Source of the DNA: Triatoma infestans
Taxonomy: Eukaryota > Arthropoda > Insecta > Hemiptera > Reduviidae
NCBI GenBank assembly: GCA_011037195.1
Contig: JAAEAF010002612.1
Span: forward strand, 1 to 64,000
DNA length: 64,000 bases
Direction of reading: 5' to 3'
The notes beneath the pieces are model-generated. The model searched no databases. It was not told the DNA's origin and saw only the letters and a list, made by a program, of their open reading frames with translations. The translations under genes and the position numbers were made by a program. Of this stretch, positions 1-11,278 are shown in pieces; position 1 is the stretch's first letter; each line of letters opens with the position of its first letter.

Positions 1-68
1 CTACAAAATTTGTCAATTATAATTTTGAGAACTGGAGTAAGAGAAAGTTGTGTCATACCAGATTTTTT
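1..68 (-). repeat. REP1 5' tip (inverted fragment)
   Basis: Read on the minus strand, this segment carries the REP1 5' terminus (TCTGGTATGACAC, then ACTTTCTCTTACT and a TTGACAAATTT block). It abuts a plus-strand REP1 fragment, so the two pieces are head to head at the window edge. It is recognised only by likeness to the other copies in this window. Confidence 0.6.
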
Positions 69-69
69 T

Positions 70-692
70 TTTATATATTTAGTTGATATATCTAGTTTAA
101 AGAAAAATTGTTGCAGCTGTTTTCGAGAAAAAGAAAGGATAAAATTCAGTAAAGTGATAGATAGATATATTTCCAAGTTTGGTCCCATTTTGAGTGTTTT
201 TTATTTATTTTTGAGTTATACTCAGCACACACAGATCAGTTTTCAAAAATAATTTTTCATATTCACGGATCAGCGTGTGTATAGTGATTTTGCTCTGTGC
301 CAGTCTGAATTATCGTGCTGTATAATCAAGATAAGCAAGTATAATCAAGGCAGCCGAACCCCGGCAGTCGAAATGACAAAAAAAGAAGAAGATACGGCCG
401 TAGGCTCTCGCTGAAACAAACTGCGATGTCGAACCTCACTTAAATTCGCCATCAAATTGTTCTTGTTTAGCAATATGTTCATCCTGATTAAAAAAAAGAA
501 AAGTTCTGTTTAAGGAAATCATTACGTTCAATTCATCCAAAGTTATACAGGCCAATTTCTAAAAATCACTTTTTCGGACTCATGGACCCTTATAGAAAAC
601 ATAGTTCCCATTAAAACATATTTTTCAAAATTTAACACGAACGCCATACTTCTATTTGCAAGAGGTACAAGAAAGTAACAATCCAATCTTCT
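70..692 (+). repeat. REP1 partial copy, interrupted
   Basis: The segment 75-250 matches the REP1 middle (TTTAAAGAAAAATTGTTG and TTTTCGAGAAAA blocks). The segment 550-690 matches its 3' part (CACTTTTTCGGACTCA, then an eroded terminal palindrome near 650-685). Unrelated sequence at about 255-548 separates them and is probably an insertion. One block in it (278-325) recurs at about 30890-30945. Confidence 0.5.
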
Positions 693-1840
693 TTGTGAAT
701 TATTATTATTTTTTTTTTTAAAGTTGATAGCTCATGATAAAGGAAAAGAATTAAGGAAGTTAGAGAAAAAAAAAAAAAAAACACCGACCATAACTTCTTA
801 TTAGCAACACGCGAGATGGCTTTACACATGGCACACTTGCGATTACTGTTTATACCACAATATCCTCTGCAGATACAAATATGAGCTTATTATTAAAGTA
901 CTCTTTATATATAATCAACCTTATATTTTAGCCATCTGTTCTGTATCTTATATAATTATTAACTTTATTTGTATCAACCGCACTTTCATGCTAAAGTGAA
1001 ATATTTCTAAATTTATAGATAGATGGATACTAGTCTTTTATTTTGCAAAATACAAGATGTTTTTACAATACAAATTGAAAACAAAAAGACATAACTTAAT
1101 TAAAAGATTAACGATTGGTCTAAAGGCGATCTGCGGGGTTGTTGTTTATAGATTGATATTAATAAATAATACATAATTCTATGAAACTAAATCAAAGAAG
1201 TATACTAATATTTCACAAATTAAAAAAAAATTGATTCTTGTCTAAATATTATTCCAAATTAATTTTTATATACATGCAATCCCCTCCCCCACGTTTCCTG
1301 ATATTCACAGCACTACATCGTATGACAGCGAATTTGTTGGATACCTGGAGATATTGACATGATCCTGGAAAAAATAAAAGTTGTGAGAATCCTTCCAATA
1401 AGAGGTAATCCCTTTTAATTAAGGAGGAGGCTTAATTATTGTGGAAGTTCCGGGGCCAGCGACGTTTTAATCTTCTGAAATGATTATCGGGGATGGGTGG
1501 GTGAGGACATTCTTTGGATAATAGTGTTAGGATGGGCAGATGTGGAATCATGGAAATTTTATTCAGTGCACTGCATTAAATTTTCATTATTTAGCGCATC
1601 CTAGTTTTCTAAACTAGTTCCACGGAACACCATTGTTCCTTGAAAGATAACAAGGTGTTTAGTGATAAAACTAGAATTAGTTTGAAACTTGTTTATAACT
1701 CAGACGATCCCCCTCACTTAGACCGAGATTCATCGATTATACAATTACAGTGGACAGTTGAAAGTCAACTGATTTTAATCATTGTATAAGACATTATGAA
1801 AATCTACAATTATTGAAGACAAGCAAACATTTAATACAAA
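693..1840. other. AT-rich sequence without recognised features
   Basis: I see only AT-rich, low-complexity sequence with homopolymer runs (for example T and A runs at 707-780). No reading frame with family resemblance, no terminal repeats and no RNA gene were found. Confidence 0.4.
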
Positions 1841-2786
1841 TCTGGTTTGAAACTTTCTCTTACTCCTGTTCTCAAAATTATTATTGACAAATGTTATAGT
1901 TTGTGTATTAGATTTAACGAAATTCGTCGAAAATTGAAAAAAACAGTTCAGAAAAAGCACACTTCCGGTTTACTAATTTTATAAAAACTCAGAATTTTGG
2001 CCATCTATTTATTTCTAATTAATTTTGTTTGGATGATAGAACTGTATAATCAACTATGATAGCAATTTAGAGGAAGCTGTAACTCCACACCTCCCCTAAA
2101 AGTGCCCTTAAATTAATTTTCCCAGAGAAACGTTTTAAATAAATGATGTAGATCTTTGCATGTTTAGTTTATATATGAAGTTTCAAGAAAATCGTCAGAG
2201 CCGTTGTTGAGAAAATCGCGAAAAAGTGAAGAAATCATTTAGTAAAGTGTTAAAATAAACGCACTTCCTGTAATCCGATTTTGTTCAACTCAGAATTTCA
2301 ACAACATATTTCATTCTAATTAACATCATTAAGAAGGCAGAATTGCCTAATAAACTGAAATAGCACTTTAGATGAAAACCTGACCCCATCCCTCCCCCGG
2401 AAGTGCCCTTAAATGAATTTTTCCGGAGAAATATTTAAAATAAAAGTTGCAGCTCTTTGTATATGTAGTTGATACGCCATGTTTAATGAAAATCGTTGGA
2501 GCCATTTTTGAGAAAATTGCAAGTGTTACTTCCGGTTGAGGAATTTTAACAGGTAACGCACCGTCAGATCCCATGGTGATACCTAAACGTAATATCAAGT
2601 TTCCACTTTCTACGGTTTTTCGTTTTTGAGCTATGCTGTTCACATACACACACAGAGACTATTTGCTAGAAACCACTTTTTTGGACTCAGGGGACTTCAA
2701 AACGGATATTTCCGGTAAAAACTCGATATCGAAACTTTGACACGATCACAATACTTCCTCTCTAGGAGTAACAGGAAGTAAAAATT
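1841..2786 (+). repeat. REP1 full-length copy
   Basis: This is one of the best complete copies. It starts TCTGGTTTGAAACTTTCTC at 1841 and ends with the palindromic block ACTTCCTCTCTAGGAGTAAC plus AGGAAGTAAAAAT. Inside are two similar modules, each with a GTTTAA...GAAAATCGT...GAGCC block, followed by a CA-rich stretch near 2640. Short ORFs on its minus strand (2368-2649) recur in other copies but show no protein family resemblance, so I treat the repeat as noncoding. Confidence 0.7.
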
Positions 2787-3670
2787 ACAAGTAGCAAGAT
2801 TTTTTGTCACTTAAATCTTGTAAAACTGCATTAAGAAAAAAGCGTGGGAGGGTTACACATAAGATTTTTTCAAATATTTTGTTTTAGATAATCAAAATTT
2901 TAAATAAGTATTTTTGTTTACCTAACGCTTAAATTTATTCGATTAATTTCTCTATTATTAATATCTAATTACCCTATAACAATAACCAAAGTGTTCTGTA
3001 CAAATTTCACGATAAGAGACATGTTGCTTTATAAGAAAAGTTTAGGAAAGATCGATTTTTAGCGTATAATCCATATTCAAATAATTGACATGGTTTCTTT
3101 TAAGTTTGCACCTGTTAACCAAGTTTTTACAGCTAATCATTTACAAGAGTTTCAATTTTGATTTAAGTGTTATAGTCAAAAGATTTATTGGAATCATATA
3201 TTCTTTCGAATATCCTCTATTATTTATTAAATAAAAATATATATATATAATAAATTATTAGCATAAATGAAATAATACAACAAAAATACTGCATTTTACT
3301 GAAATAAACTAAACGAAAAAAGTTACATCCTTTTATAACTTGGGTGAAAATATATTCTTTCTGAGACAACGTCACCTCCCGTAATTTAATATTTTATATT
3401 CAGAGTGAATACTTTATCTCACCAAAATAAGCTCTTTCTTTTCATTTATTTATTTATTTATTTTATTTTTATTTTTCACTGAATTCCTTTTCCACTTCTT
3501 TATTCCGTCTAATAGTAATATTTATTTCCTTAAAATATCTGATATTTAAAATATTTGAAAAATAAAATGAATTCTGAAGAAAGAAGTGTATTTGAAAAAA
3601 TTTTATCTTGAAAGACAATGAATATATTTTTTTAACATTTTATTAATTATGTTATTAATAATAATAACAG
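2787..3670. other. AT-rich sequence without recognised features
   Basis: The segment is strongly AT-rich with TA runs near 3236-3250 and a TTTA run near 3445-3470. I find no coding, RNA or mobile-element signature. Confidence 0.4.
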
Positions 3671-3851
3671 CAGAGATTTTTTATATGATAGACTGTTTCA
3701 TTTATTTAAATCCGATCGATTTCGGGCATTTGCACATCTTCAAAATGTCTTTGGGGTAGCTATATGTTTGGGGTAGAATATATGAGGTAGCTATATAAGT
3801 CTTGATAAACAATATGATTTGAAAGACTTGTAGAGGGCAAAATCAATTTAC

Positions 3852-3930
3852 ACATGTTTTGGGGTAGTGTTATATGGCCAAACTGGGTTTATGGGACCAG
3901 TTTGGCCATATATGGCTAACCCCACATGTT
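3852..3930. repeat. Imperfect hairpin (about 35-bp arms)
   Basis: The two halves pair around a short loop. ATGGCCAAACTGG at 3873-3886 is followed about 10 bases later by its exact reverse complement. The pairing continues outward through GGGGT/ACCCC to ACATGT at both ends, with a few mismatches and gaps. The neighbouring 3690-3740 block (CGATTTCGGGCATTTGC) resembles short Penelope-like terminal motifs seen elsewhere in the window, so this may be an element terminus. Confidence 0.55.
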
Positions 3931-4084
3931 GCTCCCATTTCTAAAAGATCATTTTATTTATAAAGTCATTTAAAAATGGTAACATCAATGAATAGAATCA
4001 TCAGACAATTTATAGAGATATTATATAATTTTATCAAAATTACGTTATAGAGTTGTAATTAGATAATTTATTTATACTATCTTA

Positions 4085-4562
4085 TTATTGTTATTCGTCC
4101 GTGGGGATGCGCTAACCCCTACACTATCCAAAAACCCACGGGGCCCCCATAAAGACTCCAGCCCCCAAAGAACAACATATCGAGTCTAGAACTAAAATCC
4201 AGACCCTGATCTATCCATCTAAGATTCACAACAGCCCGAACAAATCGGATCATAACCATAAAGGAAAATAGCCTAAGCTATTCCACAGACATCCTGTTCC
4301 GGCCGAAGATCCTGAGCCGGATTCCAAGAAGTCTGTCATAAGATGGATGGTGTTTCTCCACCACAAAAATTGTACAAAAGAGGTCTGGCATGAGCCCAAT
4401 TATGTAGCGGTGCCTCCTTAAACTATAATGCTCCAATCAGATAGTTGAGAGAGATCCGTAAAAGGCATAGCAATATCTCACTACTAACTCTATCTAGACA
4501 ATCTAATGAGGATTTAGACTGCCGACAACGTACTGAACTCATCCATAATGATGAATTTTGTA
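4085..4562 (-). pseudogene. LOA-like non-LTR retrotransposon 3' fragment (decayed)
   Basis: Translated on the minus strand with frame changes, this matches the C-terminal tail of a non-LTR ORF2. A cysteine-glycine-glycine-glutamate zinc-finger remnant with ETPS is followed by an LRIFGRNRMSVE-type stretch. That mirrors the better preserved copy at 22085-22620 and, more distantly, the C terminus of the intact element at 13191-16835. Stop codons and shifts break it, so it is a dead 3' fragment. Confidence 0.6.
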
Positions 4563-4639
4563 TATTGTCTTATTGTTGTGGTGATTTCCATGATAGTCTG
4601 CTTCATTTGGTGGCCATCGACTGGTTTTGGGCATACCTT

Positions 4640-5279
4640 TGCAAGCAAATTTTATTTATTCTTTCATTAATTTTTTTTTTGTGCGTGAATATATAAATGT
4701 CAAGGTCTAGAGATGTGGTCGGGTGTGGTTCATGTTTGTGTTTATAATAATAATAATTAAAATTAGTAATTACTTTTTCTTGGCGTTAAAAAAACAAAAA
4801 GAACATAACAATAAAACTAGCAGGTGATGGAATAAAATAGAGGAGGGTTAAATCATCATGGCATAGTTGCCCCAGCTGGAGTCAAAAGCAAGGATATAAT
4901 TTACATTGAATATCAATAATGTATGATTTGTTTATTTGCCCTAAAGCTAAATAGAATATCTCGTTAGTAAAGGCATTGGCTAAGACATAAAGTAAAATGC
5001 AATATATACTCGTGTAAAATAAGATATAGCAAACCTTTTTTTAATTAAAATTATATTCTTGCAAAGATAAAACAATTAAAGTGCAAAACAAGAAATAAAT
5101 TAATAGAACTAGAAATAAATAAAACAAAAATTCATAATGACGAATTTATATAAATTGAAATATAGGTTTTACTCACTTCATATAAAACAAAGTAGCAAAA
5201 CAAAAATGTGAAAATATTAATAGAGATAATTATAATATTAAAGACAAAGTATTTTTAACATAAATAATAAGATTTATAA
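4640..5279. other. AT-rich sequence without recognised features
   Basis: AT-rich intergenic sequence. Apart from a block at 4600-4640 resembling the 3690-3740 terminus-like motif, nothing could be assigned. Confidence 0.35.
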
Positions 5280-5800
5280 ACTCAAAGTGGAGTCAGATTA
5301 ACTTTATGCTGGCAGTGCACTTCAATCATCAGGGGCTTTTACATTCATTGGTGGAAGTTCGTGAAAGCAGAAAGCAAACATCTACTGCGGTTATTTTCAT
5401 GGCTAAAGATTCAGGGGTTTCAGGCAAGGGCTCCAGAAATCTAAAGGCAGTCGTACGGCTTATATTTTACTTAAAGACTTGAAACTGGTACGCCAAGTAA
5501 TAAGGACCCGGCTATGTTTAAAGTTCTAGGCTTGTAAAGTCAGTTCTATTTATTGACTGGACACGCTTGGGTAGCTAGTTATTTACAAAAAATAGATGGA
5601 ACTTCTAGAACATTGTGTCAGCACAGTGACGATGTAGTTAGGGAAACAGTGTACCACTATGTAGGTCAGGGTCTCCGTTGTGCCAATGCTGGGTTCAGCA
5701 TTTTTGGGAGGGCAATTTCCGCTTTCAAGGGAATGCTTAGCGGAGTTGGAGATACTGCAGGGCGACCGGTAGATTGCTGAAGCAAATCCTCAGGAGTAGC
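5280..5800 (+). pseudogene. Possible non-LTR retrotransposon ORF2 tail remnant
   Basis: A plus-strand frame at about 5550-5780 reads LLTGHAWVASYLQKI, then a spaced C, H, ETVYHYV pattern. This resembles the segment after the RNase H domain of R1/LOA-type ORF2 proteins, where a TGH...SYL motif precedes a zinc-binding tail. The zinc ligands are not intact, and the sequence upstream needs several frame changes. The identity is tentative; a chance ORF remains possible. Confidence 0.35.
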
Positions 5801-5952
5801 TTTCTTGTTGTTGTTTTTTTTTGCGTTGGGCGAGGCGATAAGAGCCAATTCAGGTAGCCAATTATAATTCAGGTAAATAATTATAATAATAAATGGTGAA
5901 TTTGATGAAGCACCGCTACATTAATCCTCCTCAATGACTGAGAATGAACAAA

Positions 5953-6892
5953 TCTGGTGTGAAACACTTACCCCCTTTCACTTACTGCAATTATCTAGTT
6001 ATATTTCACTAATTCTCTTTAAAAATAACACATTCTAGACAAATTAGTTGTCTCTAGAATTTATATGAATAGGAGAATATAAATTTTATAAAACGGCTTT
6101 TCACTTTCTGTTATCCCTTAGTAACAGGAAGTATGTTTGAGGAAAGCATAACCTTCCTTCCACTCTTCCAATGAAATTTCTCAGAGAATATTTCAAACGG
6201 AAGTGATAGGTCTCTCTCTCTCTGTATGTGTAGTCAGTATACCAAGTATTATGCAACCCATCAGTGTTTTTATGGAGAAAATCGTAGAAAATGGAAAAAC
6301 TGTTCTGTAAAGTCGCAACTTCCGTTCAACCTATCAATTCTTCAAACTTTCATTTTGTTTTTATCCTACGCCAGTATCTAGCCTTGCAGCCACATAACAT
6401 CGTGCAACCCAGAATACAGCGTGGATGGCCTTCTATATACGTCGAATTTTTCAATGGAATTTGGTACTTCAAACTCAATAGCATTTTAGAGGAAAGCATA
6501 AAAGTTTCAAATAAGATGATATAACGCTTTATACGAGTATGTGTAGTTGATACGCTAGTTTAAAAGAAAATTGCTGGAGCCATTTTCGAGAAAATCTCAA
6601 AAAAGTAAAAAAAAAATCCATTCAATAAAATGATACTTCCGGTTGACCGATTGTCACCAAAACCTTAGTATCTAGAGCACCTGATTAAATTATCAAGTTT
6701 GAACATGCTGGGATTTTCCATTTTTGAGTTTTGAGTTGCCCATACACGCACATACACACAAACCAGTTTCTATAAACAACTTTTTCGGACTCAGGGAAAC
6801 TCAAAACTTGGATTTCCAGTAAAAGTTCGACATCAGAAATTTGACACGATCGCAAAACTTCCTTTTAACATCAGTAAAAGAAAGTAAAAATC
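5953..6892 (+). repeat. REP1 full-length copy
   Basis: Starts TCTGGTGTGAAACAC at 5953 and runs through the TTTAAA/AAAATCG modules to an eroded terminal palindrome (ACTTCCTTTTAACATCAGTA) with AGAAAGTAAAAA at 6880-6892. It contains a CT run near 6214-6223 and the CA-rich stretch near 6745. Confidence 0.7.
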
Positions 6893-7810
6893 AAGAGCTA
6901 TGTCGAACATTCAACTCTCTATTCTACGTTAACAGTTCCTGAGGAAGGACACCGAAACGTTGAATAAACTTTTAAAGATAAAGATTTTCCACTTTGGTGC
7001 CAGCAAACTTCCATCGTTTGAAAATCAAGTGATGAAAAATGAAAATTCAATAAGAATTGAAATAAAAAGAATAATAGTTGGGGAGAAATTGAAATTTATA
7101 AGAGCAGTTGCCTTGTATAATCTGTTGGATTAAAAGAAATACCAAAAATGTTTCAACCAGAATTGTATATTCTTAACGTAACAAATAAAACACATGACTA
7201 AATTGGTAAAAATTGGTGTGAGCATGTTTTGCGATGTGTGAGAGAAAATATGCCTCCATGAAAAGAGTATTGTTGCATAAATCTTTAGATAGATAAGAAG
7301 AAAGAACTATTAAGATGTGATAAATAAAGCAGCTAAGATTTAGGGCAGGAAGAGATCATTTTGAATGGAAGATGAAGCAGAGTCGCTATTAACGAATGCA
7401 TAGAGAAAGAATAAAAGTTCGCTTCTTGGAAGAACAACACGAGTGAGAAAGTTCATTTGAATTCAATATGATAATCTGATTACCATATTATTTATTTATA
7501 TAAATATTATTATAATATATTAAGCAATATGTAATATGAACAAATAATACCAGCATCGGAGCGTGCCGCCATCTTTTATGTATATGTAAATTATGGTATG
7601 TATATGAGCATTACTATATGATATAAGCTCCACCTGCTTTCAGTAGTTGCTTTAGTATTTGTAGAAGAAGAAGAAGAAGATGGAAGAAAACAAAATAAAA
7701 AATAAAAAAGAAACCTTTGGCTACAAACTAGGCGCGCATACATTGATTTATACGGTTGACTAGACATAAGGAATAACCGGAAGAATAAGAGGTTAAGTCT
7801 GCCAACCCCA
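6893..7810. other. Intergenic stretch with a Penelope-like terminal motif and a GAA run
   Basis: A block at about 6940-6975 (CCTGAGGAAGGACACCGAAA, then CGTTG) has the 'gaagg...cgaaacgttg' form common at Penelope-like element ends. A short (GAA)n tract lies at about 7663-7683. The rest is AT-rich and unassigned. Confidence 0.35.
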
Positions 7811-7844
7811 AATATGTTGGTTTTGCCAAAGTCCTTCTATTCTC

Positions 7845-7886
7845 TTACATATATATACAGACACACGTATACACACACACACACAA
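7845..7886. repeat. TA/CA microsatellite
   Basis: An alternating TATATA tract is followed by ACACACACAC with interruptions. The overlapping ORFs on both strands are simple-sequence artefacts. Confidence 0.7.
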
Positions 7887-8031
7887 ACCTACTGATAAAA
7901 CATTCTTACCATCTTTTTCTACGTCACTTCTCCAACACCTTCCCCACAGCGCGTACATTTCTAACCCGTTCTCTCTTATCCTCTTTTCCAAAAAACTCCA
8001 GCAGACGAGAAAAGAAGACATAGAATTTATG

Positions 8032-8056
8032 GTATATATATATATATATATATATA
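8032..8056. repeat. (TA)n microsatellite
   Basis: About twelve uninterrupted TA units. Confidence 0.85.
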
Positions 8057-8395
8057 CGCAGAGGTTGCCCACTTTGCTCCATTGTGTTTGCTTCAATAAC
8101 CCGCATATGTTTTATGCAACACCCACCACCTTTACAATTCATCATTTCCACCTATATTGTTTAGTTTGGAGAGGAATACATTGTTGCCGCCAGCTGAAAG
8201 CGGTAAGTTCATGTTGGTTAAACTGTTTTACATGTTACAAAAGTAAACTTCCCACCAAATCATCCTTTTATTTATTTATTTATTATTATTTTTTTGCTCA
8301 TTATTAATGCTGTAAGAAGTATTGCAGTCGTATAAATTGTGTATTGAGTTTTGACTGTTAATACCTATTTTGACGTTCTCTGATACGAAAAAAAA

Positions 8396-8450
8396 TCTGG
8401 TGTGAAACACATACGACCTTTTAATACCACTTTATGTAAATGACAATTAT
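8396..8450 (+). repeat. REP1 5' tip
   Basis: TCTGGTGTGAAACACATACG and the following 35 bases match the REP1 5' end. The remainder is missing or replaced by the adjacent AAT repeat. Confidence 0.55.
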
Positions 8451-8466
8451 TTTATTAGCTTTAAAT

Positions 8467-8468
<2 letters not shown>

Positions 8469-8520
<52 letters not shown>

Positions 8521-8522
8521 TT
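8469..8522. repeat. (AAT)n microsatellite
   Basis: About 18 uninterrupted AAT units, directly downstream of a REP1 5' tip. Confidence 0.9.
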
Positions 8523-8769
8523 GTGTATTTATTAAAGAAAATATGCTTTTACAAAGTTGATATACAAAATATGGCAATGGAATATTCTCCGTCTGCCAGA
8601 GTTGACAATATTTGTTTTCTATAATTTTTATTTGATATATTAATATTTTTATAATACTTGTAGTTATATTTATTGGTATACTATTTAAACTACTAACGGT
8701 TAAATACTAATAGGTTTTAAAGCATTTTAACTTAATGTAAAATGGATATGTGAGTGATACTTTAATAAG

Positions 8770-9842
8770 AAATTTAATAATTAAATTCTTGAACCAGTAG
8801 ATCTCTATATTTTTTGGCGTATAACACATATTTATATATTGCCAGCTAATTAGGACCATTTAATACAGAAATCACTTCCTCCTCCGTTAAGAATTCTTTA
8901 TTAAAATACTGTGTATGGTAAGGCTTTAAAATTGGGCATTTTGCTAAGAAATGAAAGCAATTTTCCATTGCTTTCAAATTACACAGTAAACACAAATGGG
9001 AAGAGCCTAATGATTATTTTAGAACCCATGGTTTATTATTTAAACTTAGAGCTTCTGCTTTTGTTTTAAAAATAGCACTGATTACATCTGTGTCATATTT
9101 TTCACTAAAATATGTGTTTTCACCTTATGAGAGGATAAGTTTTTTTTATATAAAAGATGACATTTTGCATTTGAGGCTCTTGACAAGTAATTATTTTTAT
9201 TGGTTTCCTCAATGCGCGGCAGCAGCTCGTTCAGCCATTTTACCAAACCTCCTTGCCGCAAACAATCACAGACCCTACCATATATATTATACTTCTCTTC
9301 TAAAGCAATCAATTCTTTTAACCAGAATATCTTTTTAGACATCACTTCTTTCATTAATTTATTTGGAAGCCTATCAGCAGACATACTCGCAACTTTATTT
9401 AAATAATTACTAAGGAGCCTTAAAGTATATGGGCAAATTTCAGTGAAGCCAGATTCTAAAAACAAGGCATAATCAGGGGTAGAATTGGGTGTAAATAACA
9501 AACGCTTCAGGAAAAATCAGTTTAATTTTTCAACGGCATCATACCTTTTAAAGCCTCAAATTTCAGCCGCATAGCATAGCTAACAACCGCTCTGATCGCT
9601 GCAGGAAACACTTTCATTCTTGCTGATAACAGAACCCCTTTTTTCTTGATAAATGTCTTCCATGTGTTTAAAACGCGTAGTTTATCTTCAAAATGATTAC
9701 TGAAATTTAATTGTGGTGTCAAAACTACTCCCAGATATTTATAATTATTTTTAACTTCAACTTGATCACCTCCCAACTTCCATTTTTCATCTTGAGCCGG
9801 CCTTCCTCCGTTTCTAAAAATGACAATTTTAGATTTTTGCAA
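8770..9842 (-). pseudogene. Non-LTR retrotransposon ORF2 C-terminal fragment
   Basis: On the minus strand an open frame at 9842-9522 begins just past the polymerase core. It has a KSKIVIFRNGG motif (KT-V-F motif of non-LTR reverse transcriptases) and then NYKYLGVVLTPQLNFSNHF, which matches the 'YLGV.l...l.f..H' segment that follows the catalytic palm. A second frame (9501-9082) continues the downstream connection domain. Further on, a frame at about 9000-8830 ends with C-x2-C-x8-H-x4-C (CLLCNLKAMENCFHFLAKC), the zinc-binding tail of such ORF2s. Stop codons between the pieces make it a dead 5'-truncated copy. The clade is probably near Jockey/I, which is not resolvable by eye. Confidence 0.75.
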
Positions 9843-9876
9843 ATTTACTGTGAGATTCCAGAACTTTAAATGTAAT

Positions 9877-10247
9877 TATATTTCTGAACATAAATATAGA
9901 GGTATCGGAAGGGACAAAAATCAACCTACCAACCCAGATTCAGAAGAATGTTTACATTCCATGTTTGAAAGAAATCGTTACATTCATTTTCAATAAACTT
10001 TCAAAAAAATTCAAAAACCTAATTTGTAAAGTCGTACTGTCTGTTAACCGATTTTATATAAATTTGGAATTCTATAAATGCTTTCTAATAAGCATTAATA
10101 TTTTACTGATATTAAAACCGTTACATTATACTGATGAAGTAGCTTAGCTATAAAGTTTATCGCTACTGTCTCTCCCCTCAGAACCTCCAAAAAAATCAAT
10201 TTTCAGGGGTAAATGTTCCAAGAAAATGGTAGATATTTATGTATGTA
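9877..10247 (+). repeat. REP1 copy, part 1 of 3 (split by mariner and LOA-like element)
   Basis: Carries REP1 internal blocks (AAATCGTTACA, TGTTAACCGATTTTAT, AATTTGGAATTC). The copy resumes at 11124-11278 after the mariner and at 16936-17110 after the retrotransposon, where it ends in the terminal palindrome ACTTCCTCTTACTAGGAATA. The three parts in order rebuild one REP1 copy and fix its relative age as older than both insertions. Confidence 0.65.
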
Positions 10248-11123
10248 CGAGGGTCATTCAATAAGTAACAAGACAAATCGCTGTAGCTCAAAAGAGATTT
10301 ATTTAATCAATACAAAACTTTGGCTACTTTTCAACATTGTCTCCAGCAACATTTATACACTTGCCCCATCGTTCTTCTAATTTGTGTATGCCTCTGGCAT
10401 CAAAATTCCTTGGGTTGATCTCGAAGCCACTTTTGCACCTGATTTTTAACTTCTTTATTGGATTGAATATGTTTCCCACGTAGAGCCTCTTTAAGGGGTC
10501 CAAATAATTGGAATCCGATGGGGCGAGGTGGGGGCTGTATTGGGGATGGGGAAGGATCTTCCATCCCCAGTTTTTGAAGTGTTTCTTGAGTTAACTGTGA
10601 CGTGTGTGGGCGCGCGTTGTCATGGAGTAAAATCACGCCTTATTCAGCTTATTCTGAATAATGTTATGGACAGTTCCAACACTCACATGCACTTCTTCAG
10701 GTATCGGTTCAACAGTAATACGTCTGTTTTCCTGAATTAACGCGTTAATGCGCGATTCGAGGAAGGAAGTCGCAACTTCATCTGGTCGTCCACTTCTTTG
10801 CTCGCCATAGACACTTACACGGCCATTTTTAAACAGTTCACCCATTTGTAAACATTCGAACGGTTCAAACAATTATTCCCGTACACTTTCAACATTCTTT
10901 CGTGGATTTCACTACCTTTGATACCCTTTCCAACTAAAAATCTAATCACTGAGCGTTGTTCTTCCGAGGTGCAATGCTCGAGCGGACTCGCCATTGTTAA
11001 CTGAATAAATTTGAGGTTATGCTGATCAAATACAAGGATGCCAACTTGGTGCACTGATTAAAAACTTGATTAAAAAAACCTGAGCTACAGCGATTTGTCT
11101 CGTTGCTTATTGAATGAACCTCG
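10248..11123 (-). mobile_element. mariner element, internally deleted
   Basis: This Tc1/mariner DNA transposon is 876 bp long. Its inverted ends are CGAGGGTCATTCAATAAGTA at 10248 and the near-exact complement ending TTGAATGAACCTCG at 11123. The inverted homology extends about 45 bp to GCGATTTGTCT. TA lies on both sides (10246-10247 and 11124-11125), the expected mariner target duplication. The family's autonomous length is about 1.3 kb. Here the transposase centre is deleted, so the element could move only in trans. Confidence 0.92.
10400..10994 (-). pseudogene. mariner transposase, frameshifted and internally deleted
   Basis: Transposase normally cuts and rejoins the element at TA sites using a DD34D active site. 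The start MASPLEHCTSEEQRSV (ATG at 10994-10992) opens the N-terminal helix-turn-helix region. A one-base shift near 10850 moves the frame, which continues as GELFKNGRVSVYGEQRSGRP, the typical linker before the catalytic domain. At about 10635 the sequence jumps from IIQNKLNK straight to ILLHDNARPHT, so the segment with the first catalytic Asp (TGDETW in relatives) is missing. The third Asp motif (SPDLAPSD in relatives) is scrambled by another shift, although FGPLKEALRGK and the end of the protein remain recognisable. The gene is non-functional. Confidence 0.88.
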
Positions 11124-11278
11124 TAGATAGAATACGAAATTAAAGAAAATCATGGAGTCGTTTCCGGAAATAACTGAAACAAAAAATCATTAAAGAAGCA
11201 CTTCCGGTTGATGGATTTTGTCTATTTTTCTATGAAACCTTCGTATCAAATACGGTTGTGGTACTAAACGAAATACTA
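11124..11278 (+). repeat. REP1 copy, part 2 of 3
   Basis: Segment between the mariner and the LOA-like retrotransposon, with the GCACTTCCGGTTGATGGATT block of REP1. It ends at AAACGAAATACTA (11266-11278), which is duplicated after the retrotransposon. Confidence 0.6.

Noticed and set aside
1841..2786. REP1 as a Helitron
   Set aside because: A 3' hairpin is present, but the CTRR end and a consistent A/T insertion site were not seen, and subterminal inverted repeats do not fit. Left unclassified.
7814..8151. Overlapping ORFs around the microsatellites
   Set aside because: Products of TA/CA simple sequence, with no coding features.
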